From NCBI GenBank assembly GCA_025677825.1, contig JAIXMO010000111.1, positions 1 through 27,413 on the forward strand: a stretch of 27,413 nucleotides of DNA, read 5' to 3'. The translations under genes and the position numbers were made by a program. Source of the stretch: Helicostylum pulchrum (Eukaryota; Mucoromycota; Mucoromycetes; Mucorales; Mucoraceae). A model generated the notes under the pieces. It was not told where the DNA came from, made no database searches, and saw nothing but the letters and a program-made list of their open reading frames with translations. Below, one piece after another: positions 9,844 to 19,220 of the stretch (position 1 is the stretch's first letter; the number at the start of each line of letters is the position of its first letter).

Positions 9844-10848
9844 ATGCGAAAAACGTCTACTTCCAAAATCAATAATGTCGTACAATGTTTAACAAACGGA
9901 ATGAGTGTTCGTGAAACCTCAACTAGAACAGAGGTAGGCAAGTCAACAGTTGCTAAAATAGGAAAGGAAAAGTTACCCGACAGAAATATACAATTAAAAG
10001 GGCGAAATATGAAAGTTACTAAATCTACAATCGATTTTATGGTTTATCAGGTGACCAAAGGAAAGGTCCAATCAGCTACTGTTTTGTCAAGACTGCAATT
10101 AAATGACCTAGGAATCTCATTAAGTACGCGTTCTATTCGTCGTTACCTTCAATCAAGAGGTATTGTCCCTTTTAAGAAACCTAACAAACCTAAAATATCT
10201 CCTGTCAATCGAAAATTGCGCTTAGCATTCGGTAAAAGCCGCGTTGATTGGACAGATATTGACTGGAAAAATGTTATTTGGTCTGATGAGACAAAAATTA
10301 ACCGTTTTGGCTCAGACGGTGTAAGTTGGTGTTACAAAAGATCCGACGAAGGTATTAGACTAGAGCAAGTAAATCAGACAGTAAAGCATGGTGGTGGTAG
10401 TGTTATGGTTTGGAGCTGTATTACTTGGGAAGGAGTTGGTTATCTTGTTTTTATCGATACAACAATGGACAAACATCTTTATAAACGTATTCTAGAAGAA
10501 GACTTTATTGAAACAATTGATTATTACAATTTCAAGAAGGATGACATTCTTTTTATGCATGATAACGATAGAAAACATACTGCTAATATTGTTACTGATT
10601 GGCTCAGAGATCAAAAAATTGAGACCGTAAACTGGCCAGCACAGTCACCAGATTTGAATCCTATCGAAAACATTTGGGCTCTATTGAAAAATCGATTGTA
10701 TTCTAATTATACTATGCCACCATCATCAATAAAGGAACTCAAGAAAAGAATAGTAGATATTTGGTACAGTATCACACCAGAAGAAGTAAGGCCATATATT
10801 CTTAGCATGCATAAGAGGTGTAACGAAGTTATTAAAGCAAAAGGATAA
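9844..10848 (+). CDS. Tc1-like transposase, DD34E
   Basis: 334 residues, ATG start, the only gene of the element. The N-terminal about 110 residues form the paired helix-turn-helix DNA-binding region (SVRETSTRTEVGKSTVAKIG; SLSTRSIRRYLQSRG). The catalytic domain has WSDETK (Asp148), FMHDNDRKHTA (Asp240) and SPDLNPIENIW (Glu275). There are 34 residues between the second Asp and the Glu, the classic Tc1 spacing. A KHGGGSVMVWSCI block sits at 181-193. The frame is complete, length is normal for the family and no catalytic residue is missing. A likely TATA (ctataaaaaa) is near 9758-9768, about 80 bp upstream. The protein would bind the terminal and probably the inner repeats and move the element by cut and paste. 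Confidence 0.95.
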   Translation: MRKTSTSKINNVVQCLTNGMSVRETSTRTEVGKSTVAKIGKEKLPDRNIQLKGRNMKVTKSTIDFMVYQVTKGKVQSATVLSRLQLNDLGISLSTRSIRRYLQSRGIVPFKKPNKPKISPVNRKLRLAFGKSRVDWTDIDWKNVIWSDETKINRFGSDGVSWCYKRSDEGIRLEQVNQTVKHGGGSVMVWSCITWEGVGYLVFIDTTMDKHLYKRILEEDFIETIDYYNFKKDDILFMHDNDRKHTANIVTDWLRDQKIETVNWPAQSPDLNPIENIWALLKNRLYSNYTMPPSSIKELKKRIVDIWYSITPEEVRPYILSMHKRCNEVIKAKG

Positions 10849-10903
10849 TGGACAAAGCATTAACTACTTTTTAATAAATGATGTAAAAAAAAAATGTAAA
10901 AGA

Positions 10904-10920
10904 GGCAAAAGTGTCCGCAT
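10904..10920 (+). repeat. Inner right copy of the Tc1 terminal motif
   Basis: ggcaaaagtgtccgcat, exact inner partner in inverted orientation to the right terminus and about 210 bp from it. Confidence 0.85.
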
Positions 10921-11085
10921 ACACCTTTTAATTTGAAATTGATTTGAATCGGGGCTTTTACTATTTATAGCGTTTAAGTTTAACAAACTTCTTTTTAGTT
11001 TTTTAAGGGGGTTTTAATGGTATATTACTCGTTTTGTTTGGATTTATATTCTTACAGATATTGCATAAAAACCGGAGAAATCAAA

Positions 11086-11113
11086 AACATGCGGACACTT
11101 TTGCCGCATACTG
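11086..11113 (-). repeat. Right terminal inverted repeat of the Tc1 element
   Basis: 28 bp, exact inverse of 9499-9526, followed by TA. Confidence 0.93.
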
Positions 11114-11115
11114 TA

Positions 11116-11211
11116 AAAGGTATTCAAGGTTCTTATGAAAAGGTTTTACTTTTGCATCGAGTATTATTCATTTTAAAATCCTGTTACCAATGTTACCTTC
11201 ATGGTAACAAG
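11116..11211 (+). pseudogene. Short remnant, probably continuation of the Tnp2-like gene
   Basis: Right after the Tc1 element, one frame reads KGIQGSYEKVLLLHRV, which would fit the segment after the LWEPF block in Tnp2 proteins. It is one base out of frame with exon 6 and runs into the end of the retroelement. A small dyad (TGTTACC...GGTAACA, about 11189-11207) is near the junction. The evidence is short and the assignment tentative. Nothing here resembles the LTR expected at this end of the retroelement. Confidence 0.4.
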
Positions 11212-14200
11212 TCATTCTTCAATGCCATTGGCTACCCGTAAAAACATTGGTGTATTAGTTACCATAAAAAGATCCTGAGTACAACAGGTCCGCCATAGTG
11301 TATTGCGGCGTTGCCAATAAAGTTCTATGTGTAAAGAAGAATCAAAATCAGATGCAGTTTGCCAAGTATGGTCTGCTTCATCATTATATCCTAACCAATG
11401 AACCAGGTATTCATAATTAATGGGGCCACCTCTGTGTGCGATAATAGCTTGTACCTCGTAGTGTTTATCTTTAACTACATTTTGAGAAGCTGCACTAGAT
11501 TGGATTAATTTAATCTGTTGCGTAGGAACATCACGGCTTAAAAGATTATCGAGTCTGTCTGTTAAGATATAAGATTTGTTTTTGGTATATCCTTTAATAG
11601 TAAATGGACCTGAATATCTTTCATCTAACTTAGACTGACGATGTACATTAACGATCATCACCTTACTACCAATTGGATACATGTCTTTTAAAACCTTGTG
11701 AGATTTTTCGAAACGAGCATGATCATTATCTTGTGTGGTCTTAATTAATTTCGCTATTTGAGGAATAACAACTTCTTGTGCAAAAGCAAGTCTGTCATGT
11801 ATCTTTTTAGTATCAGCTTTCATTAAAGATAAGGTAGGTGTGACTTTAGAATAGTCTGCAAAATCGTTTGGTTGTCTGTTAAATACAATACTATAAGGTC
11901 TCGACTTGTGTAGTTTAGAGTATTTAATGTTCATAGCCAATTGCGTAGGATTGAGATATAAATCCCAATCTGCGTGTCTTCCCTTCAGTGATTTAACAAT
12001 AACAGATTTTGCAATTCCTACAAATCGTTCTGTAACGCTATTACCAGTAGGAGTATAAGGTAAAGATAATCGTCTGTCAATGCCACTCATTAAAATTAAC
12101 TGTGATACAATTTCGTTAACGAATTCAGATCCATTGTCAGAGGTTAATACCTTAGGAAATGAAAATAGACAGAAAACATTAAGTAATTCTTTAGCTATAG
12201 TGAGACTAGATTTATCTGTAATTGCGCGAAGAATTGTAAATCGACTGAAATGATCAACCAAAATAAGCATATAGTTATTTCCACTAGAGGAAGTAATATT
12301 GAACGTAGCCAAACCCATTGACCAGTGGTCAAACACTTGTGTTGGTGAAGTAGAACGGAAAGGATGAAACCCCGTTTTTGCTACCGAGTACCGACTACAT
12401 TGGTCACAGTTGGAAATAATACGCTGAATGTCTTTATGAATATTAGTCCAATGTAAATTATAGTCATTGTGAATAGTTTGCAAGACATTATTTTGTCCCC
12501 AGTGTCCTAGCAAGTGTGCACGGTTAATGATATCGTCACGTTCTGAAGGAGGAGGTGTAATGTAGTCTTTGTATTGCATTGCACGCATAACTAGTTGAGT
12601 ACTGTATTTACTGTCTGCTGTCTTTTTCTCAGACGGATCAGTGTTAGTAGCATCAGGAATGTAACGAACTTGTTTATGAAAGTTATTAATATTTAACTGA
12701 GGAGTTAGTTTTTGTTGCTTTCGTCTGTATTTTAAAAGCTTAACAGGTACACGTGGATGTGACTCGCCTAAAGCAGTTTCGAAAGTACGTTTTTCCTTTT
12801 TTAAAATAAAACCACTATTGTTTTCATTTATTATCTCTCCACCCTGCAACTTATATCCGTCTGTGTACATTCGACTTCCAGCATCAGCAATGACATTCAG
12901 AATACCAGGAATATGGATAACAGTATATGAAAGACTAAATAATGTTTCGTAATAAGTCAATAACAGGTGGTTAGGCACCAGACTTGTTTGAATATATAAA
13001 AGCGAACGATGATCAGTATGTAATGTAAAATGCTTTTGTACTAGCCATTTATTAAATCGTTGAAAACAGTAAACTATAGCTAATAATTCACGCCTTGTAG
13101 TAGAGTAACATCTCTCAACACTTGTTAAACCTCGACTTGCCATTGCCACGTATTTCTTTTTTTCGCCAACTTGCATATATAATACACCACAAATAGCAGT
13201 GTTACTAGCATCTGTAGCAACATGAAGAGGGTAATTATAATCAATGGGAAAAATAAGAGGTGCAGAAGCTAATGCCACTTTTAGTTTGTTAAATGCATCA
13301 GTGTGTTCTTGTTTCCATACTTCCTGTAAATTAGCAACATTTCGTAGTTGGTCTAAAGGAGCACTAATATGCGCGTAAAGCAATATATGCGATCTAAAAC
13401 AGTTCATATATCCAAGATAGGACTGCAGCTGTTTAGTAGTATGTGGAATTTCAAACTCGTATGCCGTATTGACCTTACGATGATCTGGAACCATAGCACC
13501 ATTCTGAATTGTCCAACCCAAAATAAAGATAGCTTGTTGAGCAAAAACCATTTTCTCAGTAGCAATCATTAAATTGTGCTTAGTTAATCTACGAATAACC
13601 TCAGCAACACAATCTGTATGATGGCGTAAAGTATCACTTGTGCTAATTGTCAAATCATCAACGTAGACTTGTATGTAATCTAAGTCGCTAAACAAATCTT
13701 GTAAAACTCTTTGTACAAGGTTCCCAATGAAAGAAATCCCAAATGGTGCTTTCTTGTATTGCCATTGCTTGTTTGTAAAGACGTCTGTAAAAGCAAGTTT
13801 GTGTCTATGTTCTTTTGCTATCATGAAACTATTGAAGCATGCCTTAATATCAAGTACAGTATGAATTTTAGACATCCCCAACTTCTGATGGATTTCCGAA
13901 ATCAAAGGAAATCGTTGTGTATCAGTTTCAGTAAGTAAAGCATTAAGATTTCTGACATCTGTAACTAGTCTAATTTTCTCTTTAGATATTTTGCCAGAAG
14001 TATCTTTTTTTCCGACTACCAATAAAGGAGAATTAAACCCATTATAAGTTGAAACAGGTTCAATTACATTATCATCCTGCCAAATTTGTAGTTGCTCAGC
14101 TACTTTCTCCTTATATGCTAAAGGAAGACTATAACTTTTACGATAAGCAATACAACCAGGTTTGGTTTCAAGGTATACAATAGCTCCAGGTAGTGTACAA

Positions 14201-16331
14201 TAAGTGTTTTTAACATCAATATTCTTATTAGCAAGAAGTACAGGCTCTAATAACTTTTTCATTTCAATTCTTTCTTCTATAGTGCCATAAGGACTGTTAT
14301 TAGGTTCAGAAATAGAAGGATCAATAGGAGGATCGGAAAAAGGGTTATCAGCTGCAAGTTCTGTATGACTAAGTGCTAAACCAGTGATACCAATGTTAAG
14401 TTTACTTATTAAATCAAGTCCAATCAATATAGGTATGGTACTGTTATTTTTACTTGTAAAGAAAGAAAAAATCTCGAAATTGTGTTTTAAAACCTTTTTA
14501 TTATAATAGATGTTTAAAATTGTAGAACCAGATCTGTTAACTACTGCTTCAGAATGGCCAAGTTGGATAGTACCTTTGGAAGGAACTACCTTGATATCAC
14601 CACCCAAAAAAGTCGAAAAAGAAGGAGACACCATGCTAAAAGTAGCACCAGTATCAACAATGGCATACGTTTTAATATTCTGAATAACAATAGGAATTAT
14701 GATCATGTTAGACTTATTTTCTGGTAAAGAACTAAATACGTTATGATACTTACAATTCTGGGCTTGTATATCCATGATGACATCTTCATCATCAGCAATG
14801 GATAATTCCTGTATATCCGCAGTGGCGTCAGCAACACCAGCATTGTATGCTGCCTGTAATTCAGCACGCGAAGTCGTAACCGAAGCAGAAGAGACAGCAG
14901 AAGGAACAGAAGGAACAGCAGAAGAAGTATTGGCAGGGCCAACAACATTGCTACCTTGTTGCAAGGTCATCGCACCAAAGTTATACTCTTGATTAGTATT
15001 AGGAGGAAGAGGAGGAGACGTACGTTTTGCAGTAGCGCACTCGTGTCGAGGGTTCCAACCGGCGACACCACAGCCATGGCAATATTTCACCCGGGGTTTC
15101 ACATTGGTACCAGCAGCAGCAGCAGCACGACATTCACTAGTATTGTGAGACTTAGCCTTGTGGAAGGTACAATACTTGTCAGTTGGTTGGGGCACAACAG
15201 AAACAGCAGCAGAAGAGGAAGATTCACCAGTAGTGGTACCAGTGGGCGCAGCAGCACGAGCCAAATTGGTAGCATGCCTAGATCTATTCGAAGATCTGTG
15301 TACAGCATCATTTTGATCAATGTGCATGGCAGAACGCTTAGGAGCACGAGGAGGCATCAAAGGGGCAACCATGGTATTAGCACGCATAGTAAACAAAGTA
15401 ATGTTTTGCAATCGGCGGGCCAAATCTGAAAGAACTTCAATATCTTGTCGCTTGTATTCAGGAAGATTGACAATAGCAACGTTGATATATTCAGCAACCT
15501 TTCGAGGCAAAGCAAGAAGAAAACGTTCGATTAATAATGAATTGGGTAATACTTGATCTACCGCACGGCGTCTCAAACTGTTGAATCTATCAATGAACGA
15601 TTCAAGGTTCTCACCTTCATACATCATAATACTGTTTAACTCCCTAGCACAGTTGTTACGTTCTTCCTGCACGTTAAGACCATAGCGATCTTGCATGGCA
15701 GTGGAGAACTGAATCCAAGAAGGATCTTGTTGGTACAATTTTCTAAATTGTGTCACAAAATCTTCAAACCAAAGACGAATAGTTCCAGCAAGAAGAGGAG
15801 GTAATACCCGAAGTAATTAGCATCCAAATCTAAGTTATGACTAATCATAACATCAGTAAAATTCATGATGCAAGTGTTTACATCCACGAAAACAGGAGCA
15901 CCTGGTACAGAGACCTGGTTTTCCCATTGAAACAGAGGAAGATTACGAGGTACTACATTCGACAACTTGGCACCTGCAAGTGTACTGCCGGCCGTAGCCT
16001 GAATCAACTTCTGAGCCCTACCGAGCTGGTCTAAATCCCCCATTTTTTTACTTACTTTCTCACGGTAACTTCTTAATTCATCAGTAGTACCATTACTAGA
16101 AGCAATAAGAGCATACAATGAAACAATTTCTTCATGGAGTAAGGAAATACTGACTTGCAAACCAGCAGTAGGGTCAGAACCAGCACCACGAGGAAGACAG
16201 ACAGGAGCCTTAGGACTAGCAACAGGAGTAGAACTAACATTGGGAGCAGTTTCGGCAGAAAATTCAACATCTTCCATTCTAGTAGCAGGAGGAGCAACAG
16301 GACCGATAAAGTTTTGAGTAGGAATAGACAT
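11212..16331 (-). pseudogene. Ty3/gypsy Gag-Pol polyprotein with one frameshift
   Basis: Two overlapping minus-strand frames encode one polyprotein. The first (16331-15753) is the Gag N-terminus; the second (15756-11212, 1514 residues) is the rest. Capsid sequence continues across the switch near 15810, which points to a one-base indel. In the second frame: Retrotrans_gag to about residue 120; Cys/His knuckle-like motifs (CTFHKAKSHNTSEC and CHGCGVAGWNPRHEC, 196-240); protease VDTGATFSM (368-375); reverse transcriptase with YVDD (698-701); RNase H ATDASN (847-852) and later HIPGILNVIAD; integrase zinc motif (H..H...C..C, 1081-1120); integrase core with TSDNGSEF and SVTERF; and a chromodomain (VQAIIAHRGG...YLVHWLGYN, 1435-1475) that in chromoviruses guides integration to modified chromatin. 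The expected first integrase Asp is Gly at residue 1148 (WSMG). Not functional as it stands. Confidence 0.9.
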
Positions 16332-16432
16332 GGTAAGTGGAAATAATAATTTTTTTTAAAAGAGAGAGAAAAAAAATAAAGGATAAATTTCAAAAAATAA
16401 AACAACAGGAATTAGAATTGATAAAAAAAAAA
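16332..16432 (-). other. Retroelement leader between 5' LTR and gag
   Basis: About 100 bp, very A/T-rich. The bases directly after the LTR (tttttttttt then atcaattc on the minus strand) do not start with TGG and do not look like a tRNA 3'-end complement, so the usual primer-binding site is not visible. Confidence 0.5.
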
Positions 16433-16920
16433 TATGATATTTAAAGAATAAATATCAAAAATAAAAATTTAAACAGAAAGATTATCAGACTTGAAATGAT
16501 TGTTTTTTATTTAATGGAAATTATGGGTCCTTATATATACTTTTCAGAATATAAATAAGACATTGAAGGAACATTAATTAATGGTGGGAAAAATAAGTGA
16601 GTTGATGGTGAGGAAAATAAGTGAATATAATGTGGGAAAATATGAATAAATAAGCTTTGAAGACAAAGTGCTTCTTGTATCACTTTTTAGAAGAATAACT
16701 GTTTGTAGATTATTGTACTGAAGTGGTACAATAAACTGTTTGTAGGTTATTGTATCGCTTGAAGAAATAAACTGTTACACTATATTTCTTCATTAAATTT
16801 ATATAGTCGATAAGAAGTATACAGATCCAAATACCAAATAGATAATATTATGTTGTTATATAGCCTTTGTGTATAAAGGTATATCTAAATTATATATCTG
16901 TATAGTACGTGAATACAACA
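16433..16920 (-). repeat. 5' LTR of the Ty3/gypsy element (488 bp)
   Basis: On the minus strand it starts TGTTGTATTCACG and ends AAATATCATA. Its limits are fixed by two solo copies with exact 5-bp duplications (22559-23391 after removing a nested insert, and 25569-26056), both also 488 bp. It carries a TATA-like box (see 16529-16540). The right flank is the broken Tc1-like gene. Confidence 0.92.
16529..16540 (-). promoter_or_regulatory. TATA-like box in the LTR
   Basis: gtatatataagg on the minus strand, about 96 bp before the LTR 3' end, placed to start the retroelement transcript. The same box is kept in both solo LTR copies. Confidence 0.5.
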
Positions 16921-17652
16921 CACGATCAACATTAATTGTAAAAAATATTTCAACTATTGGCATGTCGATCGATATCAGATGTTTATCGATAGTTCCTTTT
17001 AAACGCAGTGTACAATGTTTTATCCATATTACCATCGATCTTACACATCCAGCCAGTACCATCATATGTTATTGCATTCCAGAGCATTATACTACCACCA
17101 CCATGTTTTACTGTCATCTTTACATGTTTTGGTTGAAGGCTCCCCGTTACGAATCCAAGCCCAAACACGTCCATCAGAGTTAAAACAATTTATTTCTGTT
17201 TCATCCGACTAGATAACGCGTCTCCAGTCGTCAATTGTCCAATCACGATACATTTTACACCATTGAAGTCTTTTTTTAGCATTTGTCTTTGTTAACTTAG
17301 GTTTCTTTTTCTTCTCTATAGCACCTAAACCTGAACCACGAAGAGCACGTCTAACAGTATCAGCACTTACAACTATTCCAATACCTTTTTGTAGCTCTTT
17401 TTTTACTTTGACGGCATTGTCCAGATTTCCAGCAGTCACTTTTCGAACACAATATCTCTTATTAGCGGGTGAAAGTAGAGGAGGTCGACCAGATTTACCA
17501 GGTAATCTATCAGGAACAGACTTCTTCGATATTCTACCAATAACACTCTTTCTAACACCAGTTTTTTTAGATACTTGACGAATAGTTTCACCATTTTGAA
17601 GTAAGGATAAGATATCTTTCTGTTTGTTTTGACTAGTTGCGCGCATTATCAC
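16921..17652 (-). pseudogene. Tc1-like transposase, broken and 3'-truncated
   Basis: The first 147 codons (17652-17212) are open and show the two DNA-binding helix-turn-helix parts (GETIRQVSKKTGVRKSVIGR; VSADTVRRALRGSGLG), a GRPP hook and WTIDDWRRVI. A TAG at 17209-17211 then replaces the expected Trp of WSDET. Reading resumes with SDETEINCF, a frameshift lies near 17125-17140, KHGGGSIMLWNAITYDGTGW follows, and a further frame change comes near 17000. Everything after about residue 245, including the second Asp and the Glu of the triad, is absent because the frame ends at the LTR. It is more decayed than the retroelement beside it. Confidence 0.88.
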
Positions 17653-17798
17653 GTGGTCTTAAGACTTATATACCAACAAATATGAAATAGAATAAAGAAC
17701 TATTTTCCCAATATTTTCTCATAATTTTATACATTTTGGATGAGAAGCCGAAATGCGGTATTTTTTTTTTCAAAAAATTTAAAATTTTAAATATCCGT

Positions 17799-17816
17799 GC
17801 AAAACTGTCCCTATGT
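17799..17816 (+). repeat. Inner copy of the Tc1-like terminal motif
   Basis: gcaaaactgtccctatgt, inverted relative to the terminal copy at 17968-17993. Confidence 0.8.
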
Positions 17817-17967
17817 ACCGATCGTATTAACCGGAATGTTTCTCACGCCATGAGTAATATTTTTATTCTCTTTTTCTTTTAATAAAAACTGCATCATTTT
17901 TACACCATATATTACTTATATACTATATCTTACACAATTAATAGTCGTTATGTTTAAAATTTCCGAA

Positions 17968-17993
17968 CATAGGGACAGTTTTGCTGGTCACTG
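17968..17993 (-). repeat. Right terminal repeat of the truncated Tc1-like element
   Basis: On the minus strand it begins CAGTGACCAGCAAAACTGTC, the usual Tc1 CAGT start, next to TA at 17994-17995. Confidence 0.8.
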
Positions 17994-17995
17994 TA

Positions 17996-18422
17996 AGTCG
18001 TTCTACTTATAAAACAAGAACTGGTGCTCACTTAAAACTTACTATTACCTTTTATCTTTTATTTTATTTCTCTACCACATACCAAATTCTAACACTAGGT
18101 GATAACAGATCCTACACAAATAATAATGTCAGAGTCTGATTAGGTTTATTAGGAGTATACTATTTAGTTTTGTAAACGATATATAATTTAAAGTATAAGT
18201 AAAAGAGTTGTGTTTTATTAATAGCTATAGTATATGATTTATATATGAAAATAAAGTAGTACAAAATTGAGATACAATTTTGACTAAAAGAATAGTGACA
18301 ATAAAGCTACACACACTTCAGACGCTGATAACGGAAAAAAAAAACTATTTTTATTTTCAGAAGATACCGGTATGGCATAGCACTAAGTACACGCCAATGT
18401 CCCTATCTGTCGTCATATATGG
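17996..18422. other. AT-rich spacer
   Basis: I see no open frame or repeat. A T-rich tract ending ttttattttcag at 18349-18360 looks like a plus-strand 3' splice site and might belong to the gene fragment that follows. Confidence 0.3.
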
Positions 18423-18740
18423 TTGACTTTATCATCATTTAAGATTTCAATAGCGACTACAGAGTTCGATTGTGCAACCGAAACAAAGTACGCTGAGCGC
18501 GTAGCCGAAGAAAGAAATATTATAATAGTTAAATTTGTCAACTTGAAAAATGGTCATAATCCGACCGGCCAAAATCCATCTGGTCCGGTACGAACCAATC
18601 CGGCTAGTCCGATGGAAGTGAGTATGTCCGGTGAGAAGACGCGTCCAAAAAGAAGGTTCAAACCAACTGTGCCAAAAACGCGACCATCCAAGAAATCACG
18701 TCTATGTTTGGAAAAGCATAACAGTGATGACCTAAACTAA
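18423..18740 (+). CDS. Hypothetical protein, probably a gene fragment or 3' exon
   Basis: I do not recognise it. The open frame has about 105 residues, with no ATG at its 5' end (it opens with TTG). A likely 3' splice site (gactacag, ending at 18462) suggests that the real coding part is an exon starting there. The sequence is richer in G/C than its surroundings. The C-terminal half is rich in Pro, Lys and Arg (KTRPKRRFKPTVPKTRPSKKSR is basic throughout) and could be a nuclear localisation or nucleic-acid-binding tail. It ends in EKHNSDDLN, and AATAAAA-like signals follow near 18787. No membrane segment or catalytic motif is visible. It may be the remains of a gene broken by the Tc1-like element to its left. 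Confidence 0.35.
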   Translation: MTLSSFKISIATTEFDCATETKYAERVAEERNIIIVKFVNLKNGHNPTGQNPSGPVRTNPASPMEVSMSGEKTRPKRRFKPTVPKTRPSKKSRLCLEKHNSDDLN

Positions 18741-18830
18741 TTGTTTCAAAATATGTAAAATGTATAAATATATATTATTTGTTATTAAAATAAAAGGACA
18801 TCTTTATCTTCTTTAAAAATTAAAAAGTTT

Positions 18831-18848
18831 ACTTCTTTACGAAGAAGT
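18831..18848. terminator. Short hairpin downstream of the hypothetical fragment
   Basis: acttctt-tacg-aagaagt is a perfect 7-bp stem with a 4-base loop. Its role is unknown; its place just after the gene fragment at 18740 is the only reason to suggest 3'-end function. Confidence 0.25.
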
Positions 18849-18909
18849 AGTATATTGTATTAGGCGGACAAGTCGTTAAACCGAATCCCTGGGTCCTAGT
18901 ACTGACAAA

Positions 18910-19220
18910 TTTGTAAGTCTTGTAATAGTATATATAGTAATAGCAATACAATGATTCAACTCTCAATGGTTAATCAATGTAGTAAATAAGTTATTATATT
19001 AAAATAGAAGATAATGTTTTATTAATCATTCAAGAAGGGTATTTATAGTTAAGTAGGATAATGGTATTAGTAATAAAGAGTATATAAATACCCTTCTTGA
19101 ATGATTAATAAAACATTATCTTCTATTTTAATATAATAACTTATTTACTACGTTGATTAACCATTGAGAGTTGAATCATTGTATTGCTATTACTATATAT
19201 ACTACTACAAGACTTACAAA
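18910..19220. repeat. Long near-perfect inverted repeat (138-bp arms)
   Basis: The left arm 18910-19047 and right arm 19083-19220 are each 138 bp and reverse complements with about two mismatches, separated by a 35-base loop. The arms have no coding potential. A transcript would fold into one long double-stranded stem. It may be a foldback element or MITE; no clear target duplication is visible (flanks ...gacaaa and aaattg...). Confidence 0.93.

Larger units (their letters stand above)
9499..11113 (+). mobile_element. Tc1-like transposon (DD34E), apparently intact
   Basis: The element is 1615 bp with perfect 28-bp terminal inverted repeats starting CAGTATGCGGC, flanked by TA on both sides (9497-9498 and 11114-11115). 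It carries a full transposase frame. A second, inverted copy of the terminal motif lies about 208 bp inside each end. It interrupts the Tnp2-like gene, so it is younger than that gene. Identical ends and an open frame suggest recent or current mobility. Confidence 0.93.
11212..16920 (-). mobile_element. Ty3/gypsy chromovirus, 3' LTR missing, defective
   Basis: A minus-strand element with a 488-bp 5' LTR (16920-16433), a leader of about 100 bp, and gag, protease, reverse transcriptase, RNase H, integrase and chromodomain in Ty3/gypsy order. No second LTR follows the pol stop at 11212; sequence attributed to the Tnp2-like gene begins within 100 bp. A gag frameshift and an integrase active-site change are also present. 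Two other copies of its LTR are solo LTRs elsewhere in the window, so the family has been active here. Confidence 0.88.
16921..17993 (-). mobile_element. Tc1-like transposon, truncated at the retroelement LTR
   Basis: The right terminus is intact: inverted-repeat sequence ending ...ttttgctggtcactg at 17993, then TA. An inner inverted copy of the terminal motif lies at 17799-17816, the same outer/inner layout as the element at 9499-11113. The other end is missing; the sequence stops at the LTR boundary 16920/16921. Confidence 0.8.

Noticed and set aside
11017..11241. 74-codon plus-strand frame across the Tc1 right end
   Set aside because: It starts inside the Tc1 non-coding end; only the part after 11116 may be real, as Tnp2 remnant.
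14774..15429. Plus-strand open frames opposite the gag region
   Set aside because: They are antisense to the Ala/Ser-rich Gag, whose codon pattern creates open frames; no family features.
15753..15830. Programmed frameshift between gag and pol
   Set aside because: The switch falls inside the capsid domain, not at the gag/pro border, so a mutation is more likely.
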